Shown here: positions 1-21,197 of the stretch, piece after piece
How the letters are laid out: the number at the start of each line of letters is the position of its first letter
Position numbering within the stretch: the first letter of the stretch is position 1
NCBI GenBank assembly: GCA_002005505.1
Contig: KV908436.1
Span: 22,501-62,500 of the forward strand
From: Botryococcus braunii
Lineage: Eukaryota; Chlorophyta; Trebouxiophyceae
Reading direction: 5' to 3'
DNA length: 40,000 bases
Program-made: the position numbers and the translations under genes
The notes under the pieces: generated by a model
Told to the model about the DNA's origin: nothing
The model's input: only the letters and a program-made list of their open reading frames with translations
The model's database searches: none

Positions 1-436
1 TCTTGCTGAAGGTTGCATCGTCTCCTGAGATTAAGTGATTAATAGAGCTAGCAATCTTGTAAATTGCTCACCAGCGGTACAAGACAGCTTATTTCTGCCG
101 GGAACAGACAATATTAAGACGCGTATATCAACGTACAATGCATAGATCTTACTTGCTGAGACTCGATAAGGGTGGATACATTTATATAGTTCTATGATTG
201 GGTGGTCTCATCATGCGTCATCTTGGCTAAGGCTATGGGTTCCGGAACCCCTGGTTTGCGGACATCTTAACAAATGCCAGAAGTATTACTTTGTTGTATG
301 TGTACAGCCACAGACCTGCTGTTCTGCATGTTGTTTAAGCTTGGCTTGAGCATGTAAAATGTCGGCCTTCGTTGGTCCCTTTGGACTTCCCCACGCACTC
401 CCAGGGGATTTACTAAGCAGTGGACTGGGAGGCGTT
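1..436. other. No gene recognised
   Basis: I see only short, unrelated open frames here. On the minus strand this is the sequence just downstream of the proposed stop codon of the repeat-rich protein gene, so part of it may be its 3' untranslated region. Confidence 0.4.
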
Positions 437-5086
<4,650 letters not shown>

Positions 5087-6769
5087 CTAAGCACCCGGCC
5101 AAGAGGTCCGTATGTCACGCTGCTGATGACCCTTGGTACATTGCTGAAGCCCATTCCCCTGTGCACTGTCTCTTGCACTCTTCTGTTCATATCCGCACCA
5201 ACCCCTGACCAGTGCTCTTCTTTGTAGCATGTTTGCTGGTTGGTTGGCTGGGCCTGGAGCAGCACACTGGCTTGCCAATTTGGTAAAATACGAGACAAGT
5301 AGCTTGCCAACGTGTCAATCTAATGTTTGGAAGGCAAATGAGAAGCCTTATGAGGTTGAGGATAACGTACCTGTCCTTGGTTTCAAGCGACTCTGATGCT
5401 GCCGGCCTCACTTCACTGGCTCAGCAACTTGGAGCATCAGCCGCTTAGGACAGGTATCATGATGCAGGGCAGAGTTTCTTAGAATATGGGACGGACCTGC
5501 ATCATGGACGGTGCTCAATAGCCCCTGGGCCAACTGCATCTCAAGGGACAGTCTCCTTCAGAGAGGCTGTTCCAGGTACAAATCTCAAAACACTTTTGAG
5601 GTGTCCCCTGTGTGCTCAGACTTGCAAATCTCGAATCTCTCTCTGCTGCTGCCGGCCGGGGGGTTGCAGTTGACGATCAGTCTGATCATTAACTGGAAGG
5701 GCTAACACGGCCCTGTCCGGTCGAGCTGGCTCTCACATAGATGCGAAGCCTGAACGGGAAGGACCCCGATCTTTATATAATTGGATGTCCCAAAGATGAA
5801 GAACTCATCAACAAGTTGCTCGATTATAGGGTAATCATGGACTTGAGTTCCCCAGAGTCTATTCTGACACATCACTCTCAGTCTCATTAGCCATCGAAAG
5901 CCAGCATTGCTTCCTTAGGCCTTTCTTGCAGAAGGTAGAGCGTGATATACATATGTGTTGCTTCATCTGTGTCTGTATCTGCCATTTTTTGCAAAACGAA
6001 AAGTACTTCAACATATCCACCCCATCTGCTGAGCATGAGCAATAGTCAACGTGGAAAGATACAGACCCAGTAAAGGCATTGAATTGACTTGGGGTAACAT
6101 CTACTTGTGTCCCATCCAAAGCCTGGTTTGCGAGAACCCAATGCAGTGCAAAGGACCGTCCCAGGTTGACCTACGGTAAGATAATGGGTACCCCACCAGC
6201 CTTCTTTTGCACTAAAAAGAGGTTTCCTACTTTAACGATTTAAAAAGATCCAGCCATGGCATGCCTTTGAGATCCAAAGTCCTCTCTGATCCAAAGTTCA
6301 TCGGCAAGTTCTATGCCGACGGCATCAACAAACAAACCTTGCGATGAATTCTGAAGATGAAGATATCCCGTCCAAACCGTCCCAGCTCTCTCGCTGTTAA
6401 AAGAAAGCGGCTTGCTCAGGACATTGGAGCACCAGCAGGAGTCGTCTGCACGATCACCCGAGGTCTTTGACTGAAACAAAGTCACGTGCGAGCAGTAGGG
6501 GTTCGGCACCCTCCCTTGATCGAGACTGGGGTCAGTCACCCTCCAAGAGTGTGACCGTCAGTAGGCCGCTTCACTTGGCAGCCTGACAATGGTACGCATG
6601 GAACATTTCATATTTTGTTTGCAACGCAACACAACGACTTTGGGGGATAGTAGCAAAACCCCCCCATAAAATACCAGACAACAACAACCTTGGGGGGGAT
6701 TAACAAAGCCCACTCCCGCCAAGCCTCTCTCCCTGTCCCTTTCCCTCCCACACCTCCATATATGTGAGG

Positions 6770-6770
<1 letters not shown>

Positions 6771-6850
<80 letters not shown>
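6771..6850. repeat. (TG)n microsatellite
   Basis: About 40 uninterrupted TG units between two unrelated single-copy stretches. Confidence 0.95.
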
Positions 6851-6853
<3 letters not shown>

Positions 6854-7073
6854 CTCCCCTCCTATGCCTGCACACCCAATATGTCTGCAATGGCAGGACA
6901 GGTTTGAATTCTATGGCATGCCAGGTCCACAAATCTGACATGTCATTGCGGGACTGAGGCCTCTCATATCGTCAAATAGGCTGTACATAACTCAGAATAG
7001 CTTACCTACGGTGCGTACTGAAAGCAGTAATCACACGCGATGTATACTGTGGTCTGAATGATTTGATAGCTTA

Positions 7074-7121
7074 AAATTAAGAGTGTAGCCTATTCTAACC
7101 GCATACCATAAATCCATCATG
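7074..7121 (+). repeat. Dispersed short repeat, copy 1
   Basis: It matches the family seen at 11113, 12561, 22811 and 38461: AATTAAGAGTGNAGCC, then TATTCTAACCGCATACC and AAATCCATCATG. A second partial AATTAAGAGTG follows at 7130. Confidence 0.75.
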
Positions 7122-7443
7122 ATAGTTTAGAATTAAGAGTGATGTTTGTCATCAATTTTAATGAGAGTGCCCACTGGCACTGCCCTGGCCGAGTGCCGGT
7201 ACAGTAAACGCATCGTACGGACTTTCAAAGCGACTTCTCGTTTACAGGTTGAAGTTATATTGGCTCAATATATGGAAAGACCATAGCTCTCAGTTGGTTG
7301 TGGCACGTCTTAATTGTAAGGCTGCCTTTTGTTGCAAAAGCAATTGTGTCCGACTTTACACACTGCTAGGTCCAACACATATATCGGGTCCAATCGCAAG
7401 GACGTACGAAATTCTAGCTTTCACTTTTCCTTGACAGGTCCCA

Positions 7444-8699
7444 ATGCGGGGCCTCAGCTTACTTGTAACTGCCGCTGCAAACTATGGAAGGCCTTTACGG
7501 CAACCTGGTGTGAGGGCAGCTATGCAGCTACTGCCGACACATCCGTGCTGCACCCCGGTTGATCGCTCTGGTGATCGGAATTGGCTCTATTTTGGTGCAT
7601 CAAACATTGATTTGAGACCATTGTCTTCCTTCAGCTTGCTCTCCCCATTTCAAAGAAGGGGAGTATTTGGTATTGGAGAAGAGAGTGGCGACATCTCTAA
7701 ACGGCATCAAGAGCGAAAACTCATTGGGTATGTGCACCAGCACTATGGTTTGTTATTTTTCAATGATAACTAGTTACTTCAGGATGTATGCAGGCTCCCA
7801 AAGAGGGGCTTAGATATGCGGCCCAGGTTCACAGATTCTGTAGTAGGGTAGTGTCAGATATTCACGAGTCAAGATGAGGGTTCTGACCACCTGCTGGTTC
7901 GTCCCACAATGCTCTATCCTGAAAATCTTCCAATGTTCGAGTATTGATATTCTGCACCTGTTTGACTGGGCACGTACGGTTGGAGTGCAGGTACTCCCCA
8001 GAGCAAATGTATGAGGTAGTTGCAGATGTGGAGAAGTACAAAGAGTTCGTGCCCTGGTGTCAAAAGTCCAAAATTTTGAGCACACGGGCATCTCGGTTTG
8101 TAAAAGCCGAATTGGAGGTTGGATTCAACCTGTTTGTGGAAAGGTGTGCCCCTGTCTCAAAGTAGGGTGGCAAGGAGGCAGGGATCAGGGAAGGACATGG
8201 TTTTCTCGGTACTTCCTTTCAGGTGCAAGTATAAAGCATGCATTCTCACCCCTTTTCAGGTTGCATTCCATGCCAGAGATTCTTCAAGTGCTCTTGTAGA
8301 CTCACCCGCTGCCATGATTATGCTACGAGGAGAATGTCCCACAGTCTCCTGGGGCTGTAATTCTCGACCCAAGCATCTTTTGAGCTTTCAGTCCTACACA
8401 TAGGCTGTTTGCACTGGCAGCCGCCTTAGCGCTCCATCCCTGCTGCAGTTTCTACGAGCACACGCGTCTTTTGTTTTTTTTTGGGGGGGGGGGGGGGGGG
8501 CAAGAAGGGAGATTTATTGGGCTGAGCCGACCCCCCCTTACGTTTTGGGGCACTTGCTCACACACGTGTGCAGGCGAGGCATGTCCTGTATCTGGGAAGG
8601 ACTTCCGTGTGTTTTGCTGATTCCGGAGACTGCTCTTCAGGGACGATTCATATGCTCCAATCCATGTGTTCCCCCACTCACATAAAAGGCGCGCGCGCG

Positions 8700-8743
<44 letters not shown>

Positions 8744-9143
8744 CTCTCTCTCTCTGTCTCTCTTTCTCTCTCTCTGCGGGGTAGTAGTGATTTCTTGTGC
8801 ATCCAGATTAATTCTGCAGCGGGTGCATCTAGTTCTTCCAAATGGCTTGTGTGTTTCGCATGGCAGGTACACGTCGGATGTTCACCTCCATCCTCCCGTG
8901 AAAGTGGTATCACACGTGAACGACAGCTCGCTGTTCGACCACCTGGACAGCACATGGGAGTTCAAGCCCGGTCCAGTTCCGGGGACCACCTGGCTCACGT
9001 TTTATGTCGACTTTGCCTTCAAGTCTCCGTTGTACCGCCACGTGGCCTGCCTTTTCTTTGACGAGGTGCCTTCTCCGTCCGCTCCCCCTCGAAGTCCCGT
9101 TCCGCCACCCCCCTCCCCCCTCCACCCCCCCCTCTCTCTCTCG

Positions 9144-9226
<83 letters not shown>

Positions 9227-9882
9227 GGGGGGGGGTGGGTGGGGGGGGGGGCCCGTTGCGCCAGAAGTAAACACCACCTTCTTCTCTTAGCGTACTCGGG
9301 GTTGGGTTTCAACACAAGAGTTTCTGCATGCCAAGCCCAGTAGATGCATAGGAGATGGGCTGACATCCACCCCCATCCTTATAATCCCTGTAATTGTGTC
9401 CCCGTAATCGTGCCCTCGTAATCGTGCCCCGCTGAGCAGCTTCACTACAACCCCTAATCACCGCTCCCGTCGCCCCCCCCCCCCCTACTTCGCACCGACT
9501 GCAACCCCTAGTTGCCCCCCCCCCAAATCTGTACCACTGCAACTCCTGCTGCCCCCCCCCCCACCCCAGGGTGGGCCTGCTGCAACTCCTACTTGCTCCC
9601 CAACCCCCGCCCCCCAAAGAAAAGAAAAAAGTGAGGGAAAAAAAGAGTTGCACCAACTGCACCACCTACGCTGCCCCCCGCTCCCCGAATCTGCAGCTGC
9701 CGCAGCTTTTTTGTGAAGTCTGCAATCCAAATGTGTCTGCGCAGGTGGTGAAGCGGATGATAACAGCGTTCGAGGCCAGGTGCCGGCAAGTGTACGGCCC
9801 GTCGGCGCTCGCCCGCGGTTCCGCAGGGGGTACCGCCCCGGCCGTGAAGCCCGGGTACCAGCGGGAGCCCATGACTGCCTGA
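7444..9882 (+). CDS. COQ10: Coenzyme Q-binding protein COQ10, mitochondrial, START/polyketide-cyclase fold
   Basis: COQ10 proteins bind coenzyme Q in the mitochondrial inner membrane and are needed for efficient respiration. Four exons join in phase: 7444-7727, 7991-8143, 8867-9065, 9745-9882, giving 257 residues. Donors are gtatgt, gtgtgc and gtgcct; all acceptors end in cag. The N-terminus (MRGLSLLVTAAANYGRPLRQ) is Arg-rich and acid-poor, as in a mitochondrial presequence. The conserved core follows: RRGVFGIG, GYSPEQMYEVVADVEKYKEF, VPWCQKS, KAELEVGFNLFVERY, DSSLFDHLDSTWEFKPGP, FYVDFAFKSPLYRHVACLFF, and FEARCRQVYGPS. The length fits the family. The sequence looks closest to green-lineage homologues. 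Introns 2 and 3 carry CT, TG and poly-G/poly-C tracts. The identification is firm; the exact start could change if an upstream coding exon exists. Confidence 0.94.
8691..8775. repeat. (GC)n/(CT)n tract in COQ10 intron 2
   Basis: A short alternating GC run is followed by about 65 bp of interrupted CT repeats. It lies between the exon ending at 8143 and the one starting at 8867. A 19-base G run (about 8482-8500) lies nearby in the same intron. Confidence 0.9.
9121..9251. repeat. (CT)n-(TG)n-poly(G) composite tract in COQ10 intron 3
   Basis: C-rich and CT sequence is followed by about 37 TG units, then G-rich sequence. The intron also holds several C homopolymers of 10-13 bases (9470-9620). Confidence 0.9.
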
Positions 9883-11110
9883 AGCTTGCAAAGCTCCCCC
9901 CATCGTCCGCCGATTGTGGAGGCCCTGCTGCGCATCCCCCAAATCAGCAGTTCTCGGCTGTGATGGCTGCGGGTCCAGGTCAACAGTGTGCCTGAATTGA
10001 GCACATAGGCGGTGCGGGCAGCATTGGCCAACGAAAGACTCGGGGAATCGACGTATTTGCTTGATGCCAGGGAGACTTTCCCTGAGACGGGGCCTTGGTT
10101 GTGGGGCCCAGCTTCGCAAAGGCTGAAGTTGTAGCGTTAGTCGTTCGCAATGCTTCGCAAGGCAGGGCTGTGAATTCGTTAAATTTAAAAGTAAAGCACA
10201 AAAGCACACCTCGGGCGTTAAGCGTGTATCCTACATGCTTGTGCCTGGAAGCCAGGGGTCAAATTGAACTGTGAATTCTTTCCAAGAGCCAGGTGCGTCC
10301 GGCTTGAAAGCATGCACTTTTGGCTCCTCTAGCATCAGAATGTACGCAGCAGAATGTGCTTGTACTGCCTTGTATGCGTACCAGTTGCCAGACCATCAAT
10401 TTGTGTCGGAAAAACGACTCGGGGTTCTATGCCCCCAGGCACCGGACCCTCTTTTCCCCCTCTAATTTTCCGCCCCACGTTGAGGAATGTATTGATATGC
10501 TGTCCCCGGATGGGGCGGGGTGTTTCGACTCGCTTTTGGGAAGGCAGACGTGTTGGGGCCTGTCCCCCGAGGATCCATACAGGCACCTGAGGGTTGAAAT
10601 TTACTAATATAGTATTCATACTGCAGGGCAAGTACTGGGAGGTCTGTGTCTATGATGCCTCCTCCCAGGCAGGCAGGGAGAAGTGCGGGGCATGAGGAGT
10701 GTTTGAAGAAGAATAGCACGGGGACACAGAGAAAGGCATGAGTAGGGTTTAAGGAAAGGCATGAGTAGAGTTTGAAGAAAAATGGAACGCGGACGTAGAG
10801 ATATTGCACACGCTGACCGCTTTTTGTAAGGAAGAGATGGGCGAGCCAGTTGGCAGTGAGCGGAGGGTTTAATAGGTGGTGGTAGAGTTGTGGTGTTGCT
10901 CTTTGAGTTGACCTGATGCCGAGGAGAGAGCCATGGGATGGTGCTGTAGGGGTTTTGTAGAGACACGTGATGCACATGCACTCGTACATTGCACCAGTCG
11001 TGCATGAGTCCTGACATTTAGATATACATCCGTAAATCCAGTCATATTCTTTCCTTGTCATAAATGTCATGAAGACCTTCTATGAAGACCTCCCCCCCCC
11101 CCCTTTATTT
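9883..11110. other. No gene recognised downstream of COQ10
   Basis: This includes the COQ10 3' flank. A 202-codon open frame exists on the minus strand (10462-11070), but it has no recognisable motif and covers an imperfect local duplication around 10690-10790, so I do not call it a gene. Confidence 0.4.
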
Positions 11111-11112
11111 AG

Positions 11113-11172
11113 TATTAAGAGTGAAGCTTTTCCTAACCGCACACCAGAAATCGTGCATGCGGGAACGCGGGA
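11113..11172 (+). repeat. Dispersed short repeat, copy 2
   Basis: TATTAAGAGTGAAGC followed by CCTAACCGCACACCAGAAAT and a GCATGCGGGAACGCGG end. It is inverted relative to the copy at 12561-12624, so the two form a terminal-inverted-repeat-like pair about 1.5 kb apart. Confidence 0.75.
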
Positions 11173-11594
11173 TTGTTTTCCTCTTACTTGTCCCCCCCTC
11201 CCCAACTTTTTCTTGGGTTTTAACAATTATTTTGTATGTTTTGTTTTTTGGGAGGTTTTGTTTTTATTTTTTGGGGGGTATTGTTTCCACACGATGGGTT
11301 GCAAAGGCTTTCGGTTCGGGGTTTGAGTGACGGGCGCCTATCCAGCAGCGGCTTACAGAATGCATTGCACCCTGGAGTCGGATGTTGTCTGCAGTCAGGG
11401 GTGACCGATGTCCACCGGAGAATCAGGTCCGATTCAAGATTGCATGCGCTGTTTAGGACAAGGACAGTCTCACATGATTTTCGACCCAGCTCAGTGCAGG
11501 CTCCACACCAAGAGGAATCCCCGCACGCTGTGCTTGCGGGAATTTCCGGTGAGGAATGTTGTGCCACTTGCCATACACTGTTACTGGCAACTTC

Positions 11595-11712
11595 AATGAG
11601 ATCAATTTGCGTGGATTTTCGGCGGAGATTCATTCCTTTCAAGTCGGGATAATCCCTGGTTGTGGCAAATTTCGGACTCAAGTGTGACCTTGTTGGAGTT
11701 ACCACTTTTATG
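11595..11712. repeat. Dispersed repeat shared with 29135-29262
   Basis: Both places share TTCCTTTCAAGTCGGGA, GTGGCAAATTTCGG and TTGTTGGAGTT in the same order, with a 15-20 bp length difference between them. Minus-strand translations also share EICH...SRLER. It could be a transposon remnant or two fragments of one old gene. Confidence 0.6.
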
Positions 11713-11921
11713 TTCTTTGCATCGTGGCACATGGTCTTTCTTCAATCCCGTATCACGTGTGTCGGTTTCTTCCCAGGAATTATTCGTCCCGATTTGGCTT
11801 GGCTTGGCTTTGATTGGCCGACACATATCGCCTTTAGGCTGTTCCAAGCCAACTGCAGTCGTCTGACAGCCTTGCGTAATGTCATGCTGCCGGTGTCATG
11901 TGGCAGAGCCCGACACGTCAC

Positions 11922-12026
<105 letters not shown>

Positions 12027-12236
12027 CCCCCCACCCCCCCGGAGGATTGTTCTGATAGAAATCTGGGAAACGTGTCCTGCCCAAACTGCCGCAGCGTGAA
12101 TGTTCATCATGAAGGTGGAGTTAAGACCTACGTAGTATAGAAGGCACATAGCAACAGGACCAAGTGGACTGAGGACAGAAAGACTGGGGTTGAGATGAAT
12201 TTTTTCCCCCCGCCCTTATTCTCCGCCTCCCCCCTC

Positions 12237-12532
<296 letters not shown>

Positions 12533-12560
12533 ATTATCACCTTGAATATTTGGCCCCCTA

Positions 12561-12624
12561 GATTCCGCGTCCCTGCATGATTGATTTATGGTACGCGGTT
12601 AGAATAGGCTTCACTCTTAATTTT
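12561..12624 (-). repeat. Dispersed short repeat, copy 3
   Basis: Reverse orientation: GATTCCGCGTCCCTGCATGA, then GGTACGCGGTTAGAATAGGC and TTCACTCTTAATTTTT. It has one of the most complete copies of the family. Confidence 0.8.
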
Positions 12625-12639
12625 TGAATAAGGAGCAGC

Positions 12640-15310
12640 AGCGGTGCTGTACAGAAATGCACGCTACTAAAATCACCAGCACCGAAACACAGGATCGCTG
12701 TGTGCTGTGATATTCCACATCTGAAGTGCCCAGACGATGACATTGATTGTCATGATCAGTAAGCCATCGCACCCAGCCTTTTTATCTTATCTGCTTCACC
12801 ATGAGCACAGGCTTGACGGAAAGGGCCGCTTTACAACATGCTTTAATGCACAAGTTGACACTCCCAGGTCCTCCACTAAACACATGTCCTTGTCCACAAA
12901 TGGCATCCGACTTTGCAGCTCTCTAAGCACTGCCTCACCCCTTAAAGCTTCCAAAGCATAGTCCTCCTTGCTTACCTTTAAAAGAAGCATCGTGAACGGC
13001 ACATGCCAAATGTAGGCACTGTACTCCCGGCTCCTCTAACAAACTAGCCTCGGAAATGAAAGACACGAGGGTCCGCGCAACCATCTGTCGAACCACGACA
13101 ATAACCACCCGAGCCGCACAACGTTAACCTCCTCGCTCGGCCCCCTCTCTGCTTCACAAGACAGGACAGACCCGTCCCGTATCATATCGTGCCGTACTGA
13201 ACCGCAAGGTACCACACCGTACCGTGCTTGGGTAACTCTCTGCAGACCCTGCACGTTCAGCACCGAACCTGTCGGTATGTCCACCATCAAGGGTGAAGAC
13301 GTCGACTTGCGTGCCTGATCAGGACAAGGTTGCCCGCTGAGGACATCTACATCCTGTCGGTTCCATCCCTCTTTATCAATTTTGCCATACCTTAGCGGCA
13401 GAAGAGACGGCCTGCAGGGGCCTCTGCTGCTTCATATGCCTCTCACGTCTGGAAGCCAGTGTGAAGGAGAGACAGTACCTAGCCCCGAAATAATATTCCT
13501 TGGAAGTAATAGGCAATTCCAACCTGAGAACTCTGGCTCATGCCACCCGGGCTCACAATTTGCCACGAGCCAAAAGAGACAGCCAAGACTTTTACCTTTT
13601 GAGCGGGCTCCACCAGGCCACAAGCCGCTGTGTCAAAGCCTGTGTCACACGTGATGCACATCACGTGACGTCAGGTAACGGGGACAGCACACCATGTCAG
13701 CCACAAACTTTCAGCACGGCGATTCCCATCCCAGCCACTGTCCCCCTACCCTCCTTGCCTTGCCCCTCTACTGTCACCCGCACTGAATTCATGGTCCTTT
13801 GGCCTGTTTTACAAACGGGAACCGGGGGCCAAAAAAAAAAGATATAGTAAAGAGAAAGAAACAAAAAGACGGCCCTTTCAAAGACAATTCCCATGTAGCA
13901 AGAACGCACAGCTTTGATGATGTTCCTTTCTCGCACTTGCCAGAACGTGACCTTGAGCCCGCTTCGGCCTTCCCATCCTGTTCATATGCATATTGGTTCA
14001 TATGATATGCATATGCATATTGTTTCATATGATATGCATATGCACATGGTTCATATGATATGCATATGCACAAGCCATATGGGCATAATGGCAAGGCAAA
14101 GACCTTGCCAACGGCCGAAGGAAAAGGACACCACTGCATCGCCGCCACTTAGCAATGGACCGCGCTCCCCCCCCCCCCCCTCTTTCCAGTTGGGGGGAGA
14201 GAGAAGATGTGGGGGAAGTTCACAATTTGGAACCCGTCTTTCAAAAGCCCACGCTGCAGAATCCTGCCGATTTCTAACCTTCCAAATTTGCTTTAATGCC
14301 GAAACTCCAAACTTCAAACCATTCTGGAATCCCAAGCCTTAAGTTTCCGCGTTTTGGAACCCCTTGTCAGTAGCCCTCCTACCTGGTCCCCCGGGTCCCT
14401 GGGCCCACGGGAGTCCTAAGGGAGTCTGCTCCTTTCCTGGGGAATCCCCAACAAAATCTCCTTTTCAATTGAGTCCCAGCAAACACCCCCTTTGTCAGCC
14501 CCTGCAGACGCCTGCAATAACCACGCACCTGTCCTAAGGAAACCCTTACAAAACCCAAACAACGTTTACCTCTCCCATATTCCTAATCGGGCAGCATGTC
14601 TCTTTGTACAACCACCACCATCCATTTCGAGGTCTGTGATTTGTGGCTGGATGCATCCATATGGGTACTGGGCAGTAGCAGCGGAAATGGAGAGGGCAGG
14701 TCGGCCAATGCAACTGCGCATTAGGTAAGCCCCCTCACTCAGGAGGGCCGATGCTACTAAGCCTTAGGTATGGCCGTTAACTCAGATTAGTCATGCAGGT
14801 GTGCCTTATAGAGGCCCCTCGCTCAGGGCGGGAACTCTACTTCGGCTACACATAGACCCCTCACTCAGGTTGAGACTGCTTGTGCGACTTGGATCCGGCT
14901 CCCCACTGACGCCTATGGGACCAATTGCAATGGATACGGCTGTGTATTCCACTTCCAGCAATATTCTAACGTGTGTAGCATGCAGGTGAAAAAGGAAAGG
15001 GAATGCAAGATCCGTCCCGCTCTTCCCAGGTTTTGATACCCTTCCAAGGATCGTTCCCCGCGGGGGGGGGGGGGGGGGGGAGGAAAACAACGGCATTTGA
15101 GTGAGCAGGCTCAATGGGGTTTGTAGGCTCCGTTTGCTATTTGCCAGTCGGTCAGGCAATGTATGCTGGCTGCTTGGTCAAGAGGCTGATAGATTGAATT
15201 GCACCCGCACAAAGATCGGGTGTGGGGAATCGGGTATCAGGTTTTGCCTGCTGAGCTCAGCACGCGGCAGCTGTCACTTGTTCCACCTGCGCAATAACCC
15301 AGCCCACTTA
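12640..15310. other. No gene recognised; simple-sequence patches
   Basis: Short open frames only. The stretch holds a three-fold 'CATATGATATGCATATGCA' repeat at 13981-14078, and poly-C/G runs at 14167-14180 and 15061-15080. A small minus-strand reading, RSREYSAYIWHVPFTMLLLK, ending at a good donor (AAG before gtaagc, about 12976), could be an orphan exon, but I cannot connect it to anything. Confidence 0.35.
13981..14078. repeat. Palindromic ATGCAT-rich tandem repeat
   Basis: Three near-identical units of about 30 bp contain CATATGATATGCATATGCA. The unit is itself largely self-complementary, so the tract can fold on either strand. Confidence 0.8.
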
Positions 15311-15444
15311 AGAGGGCATCCGCAATTACGCTCAAGCGATTCCGAGCACGCTGACTTGCTGCTCGTACGAACATTCACGGTGTTCGTTTTCTGTACGGCG
15401 AATGCCGCGATTACTCGTACCGGCACTAAGTGCGGATGCCCTCT
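15311..15444. mobile_element. 134 bp hairpin/MITE-like element
   Basis: It begins AGAGGGCATCCGCAATTA and ends with the inverse complement AGAGGGCATCCGCACTTA (17 of 18 match). The interior has a smaller inverted repeat around GTACGAACA/TGTTCGT. It has no coding capacity. I do not see clear target-site duplications, so insertion is inferred only from the terminal inverted repeats. Confidence 0.5.
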
Positions 15445-15690
15445 CACACAGCTGTTACAGCAACGAACAATAACTGTAACTGCCCTCATTTCAAGCAGGT
15501 GACTGCGTTCCGCCCGTCATGCATGCACCGCGCTAAACCTGCGTGCCCCATTTTCCCCCTCCTCCCCGTCCCTCCAACATGCACCCCCCCCTTACAAGCG
15601 CCTCGCGCCCCTCACCCACCCTTACATGCACGCACGGGCACGCCCCCACGAGTACTCAACCGCACGTGCACACGTGCGCGCTGCACACAC

Positions 15691-15707
15691 ACGCGCGCGC
15701 GCGCACA

Positions 15708-15738
<31 letters not shown>

Positions 15739-15775
15739 GCGCGCACGCACGCACGCAAGCGCGCACGCGCACGCG

Positions 15776-15817
<42 letters not shown>
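15691..15817. repeat. Composite (GC)n/(AC)n microsatellite
   Basis: Alternating purine-pyrimidine throughout (GCGC, CACA and GCAC blocks), a classic Z-DNA-prone composition. It lies just downstream of the GOSR1 stop codon. Confidence 0.9.
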
Positions 15818-15821
<4 letters not shown>

Positions 15822-15918
15822 GAGGGTGTTAAAGGCAGGCCGAAGAGCACCAACAGCAAGGAGAAAAGGAAAGAGTTTCCCACAGAGCCCTGTGCACGCA
15901 GTCAGGTGCGGGGTTCCC

Positions 15919-19995
<4,077 letters not shown>

Positions 19996-20268
19996 CTGGG
20001 CACCAAAACAATATTCTACTCTTCTCGCATTGAACTAGTTATTCATGAAAGTCTGCAGGGCAAAGATACACTACCAAACGGTTGCTTACACAGCAAGATG
20101 AAACAATCGATGCAGAAAAGAAGTCTTAAATTCAATACACCCAGCTGACTTGCAGCCAGCACATAACCCAACGTCTACGCATGCCTACCCTGTCAAGACT
20201 GGTTTGCAAAGTAGATTTGGTAGCCAGACTGTAGTCTGGGTACCCAGGCTGATAGGTGAAGAACTTAC

Positions 20269-20767
20269 ATCCTTCCTTAAGTCTTCCCAGGCCCGAGATA
20301 ATGCAGGGGTTTGCTTTGATGAAGGTAGCGTCGACCTGTGGCCAGCAAAAAGGAGTAAAAGAAAGGACCCAGCACACTGACATGCGCTACCACCGAGAAA
20401 TCGACGGGCTCGTACACAGATCTGGGATAAGCCATTGCAACGTGTTTGCCTTCTGAAGGACCAATATCCAAGAAACTCATCCAAATTAGAGCTTAGGCAG
20501 CTCCAGTCATATCGCTAAGAAACCCGCGACTCACGTCCACGTCTCTCACGCAGGGGGCAAGTACCACACCTATGTTCAACACACGCGAATCATTGGAACA
20601 AACAGAATTGAGACGTGAATCACAGCTTCTGGAATACTCACACGGCGTTGTAAGCTGAAATATGCGTGCCTTGAACATGACCAAACCGCGTTTGGGAACT
20701 GATCAACATCTGCGGTGATGTAGATGTTACCACTGCGAGTACGATCAGTTGAAGTCAGGGCGAACAT
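20269..20767 (-). pseudogene. Possible minus-strand gene or gene remnant in unit A
   Basis: A candidate first exon, 20767-20642, starts with ATG and encodes 42 residues including DRTRSGNIYITADVDQFPNA. It ends at a strong donor (CGT before gtgagt). A second candidate exon, 20335-20269, lies between cacag and gtaagt and encodes VDATFIKANPCIISGLGRL. An intermediate piece (VVLAPCVRDVD before gtgagt) may lie around 20530. In unit B the first segment hits a stop after NAVWSCS and the second is frameshifted. I do not recognise the product. It could be a real divergent gene in A and a pseudogene in B, or chance. It would lie head-to-head with the PGG-like gene. Confidence 0.3.
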
Positions 20768-21197
20768 GATTGTCTATTGCAATGACAGGAACGACGGTTA
20801 ATGACAAAAGGGAGGCAATCTGGCTTTCTGTTTTCAATCTTGGGCATGCTGTTTGTTGTTCTCCGAGTTATGAGTATGCCTGATAGGGTTGGAATGACGT
20901 GCGATCTGGATTTCTCAACTGGACTTTCTTTCTTCCTTTCAAGACTTCGTTTTCATTTTTGAGAACCCGTGGACGTATGATGTAAAAAGGTCAGCTTCAA
21001 TAGACTGTCATTAGATGGACAGTTCAGGACAGTAACAGATAGTTGTGAGGAGCTCCGAGATCACTTTGAGCATCCTCACATTTGGCTAGTTACGTTTGAA
21101 ATGGGCATCCGGGATGGGATCTGAAATTGGTTGCCTCATAAAGCTTCCGAGAACCGGTCCAAACCTCAGGACATGACACTAGAGGTGTGCACTCAGC

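Larger units (their letters stand above)
5103..7440. other. No gene recognised between the repeat-rich gene and COQ10
   Basis: Only short open frames are present, none with a motif I recognise. The stretch holds a (TG)n tract at 6771-6850 and one copy of the dispersed 'AAGAGTGAAGCC' repeat at 7074-7121. The bases just before 7444 look like an intron end (ttccttgacag), so a non-coding first exon of COQ10 may lie in 7200-7430. Confidence 0.4.

Noticed and set aside
5700..6540. Possible retroelement polymerase remnant on the minus strand
   Set aside because: Short phrases such as LFLVQKKAGG look vaguely like reverse transcriptase, but no catalytic motif, integrase or long terminal repeats are present.
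8690..9300. CRISPR-like or bacterial mobile features among the many regular repeats
   Set aside because: All arrays are microsatellites or minisatellites without unique spacers, and the context is eukaryotic and intron-containing.
10462..11070. 202-codon minus-strand frame downstream of COQ10
   Set aside because: It has a true ATG but no recognisable domain, covers a local duplication, and ends within simple sequence. Too weak to list as a gene.
12976..13035. Minus-strand exon candidate RSREYSAYIWHVPFTMLLLK with a good donor
   Set aside because: I found no second exon in phase and no family match. A single short block with one good splice signal is expected by chance in this length of DNA.
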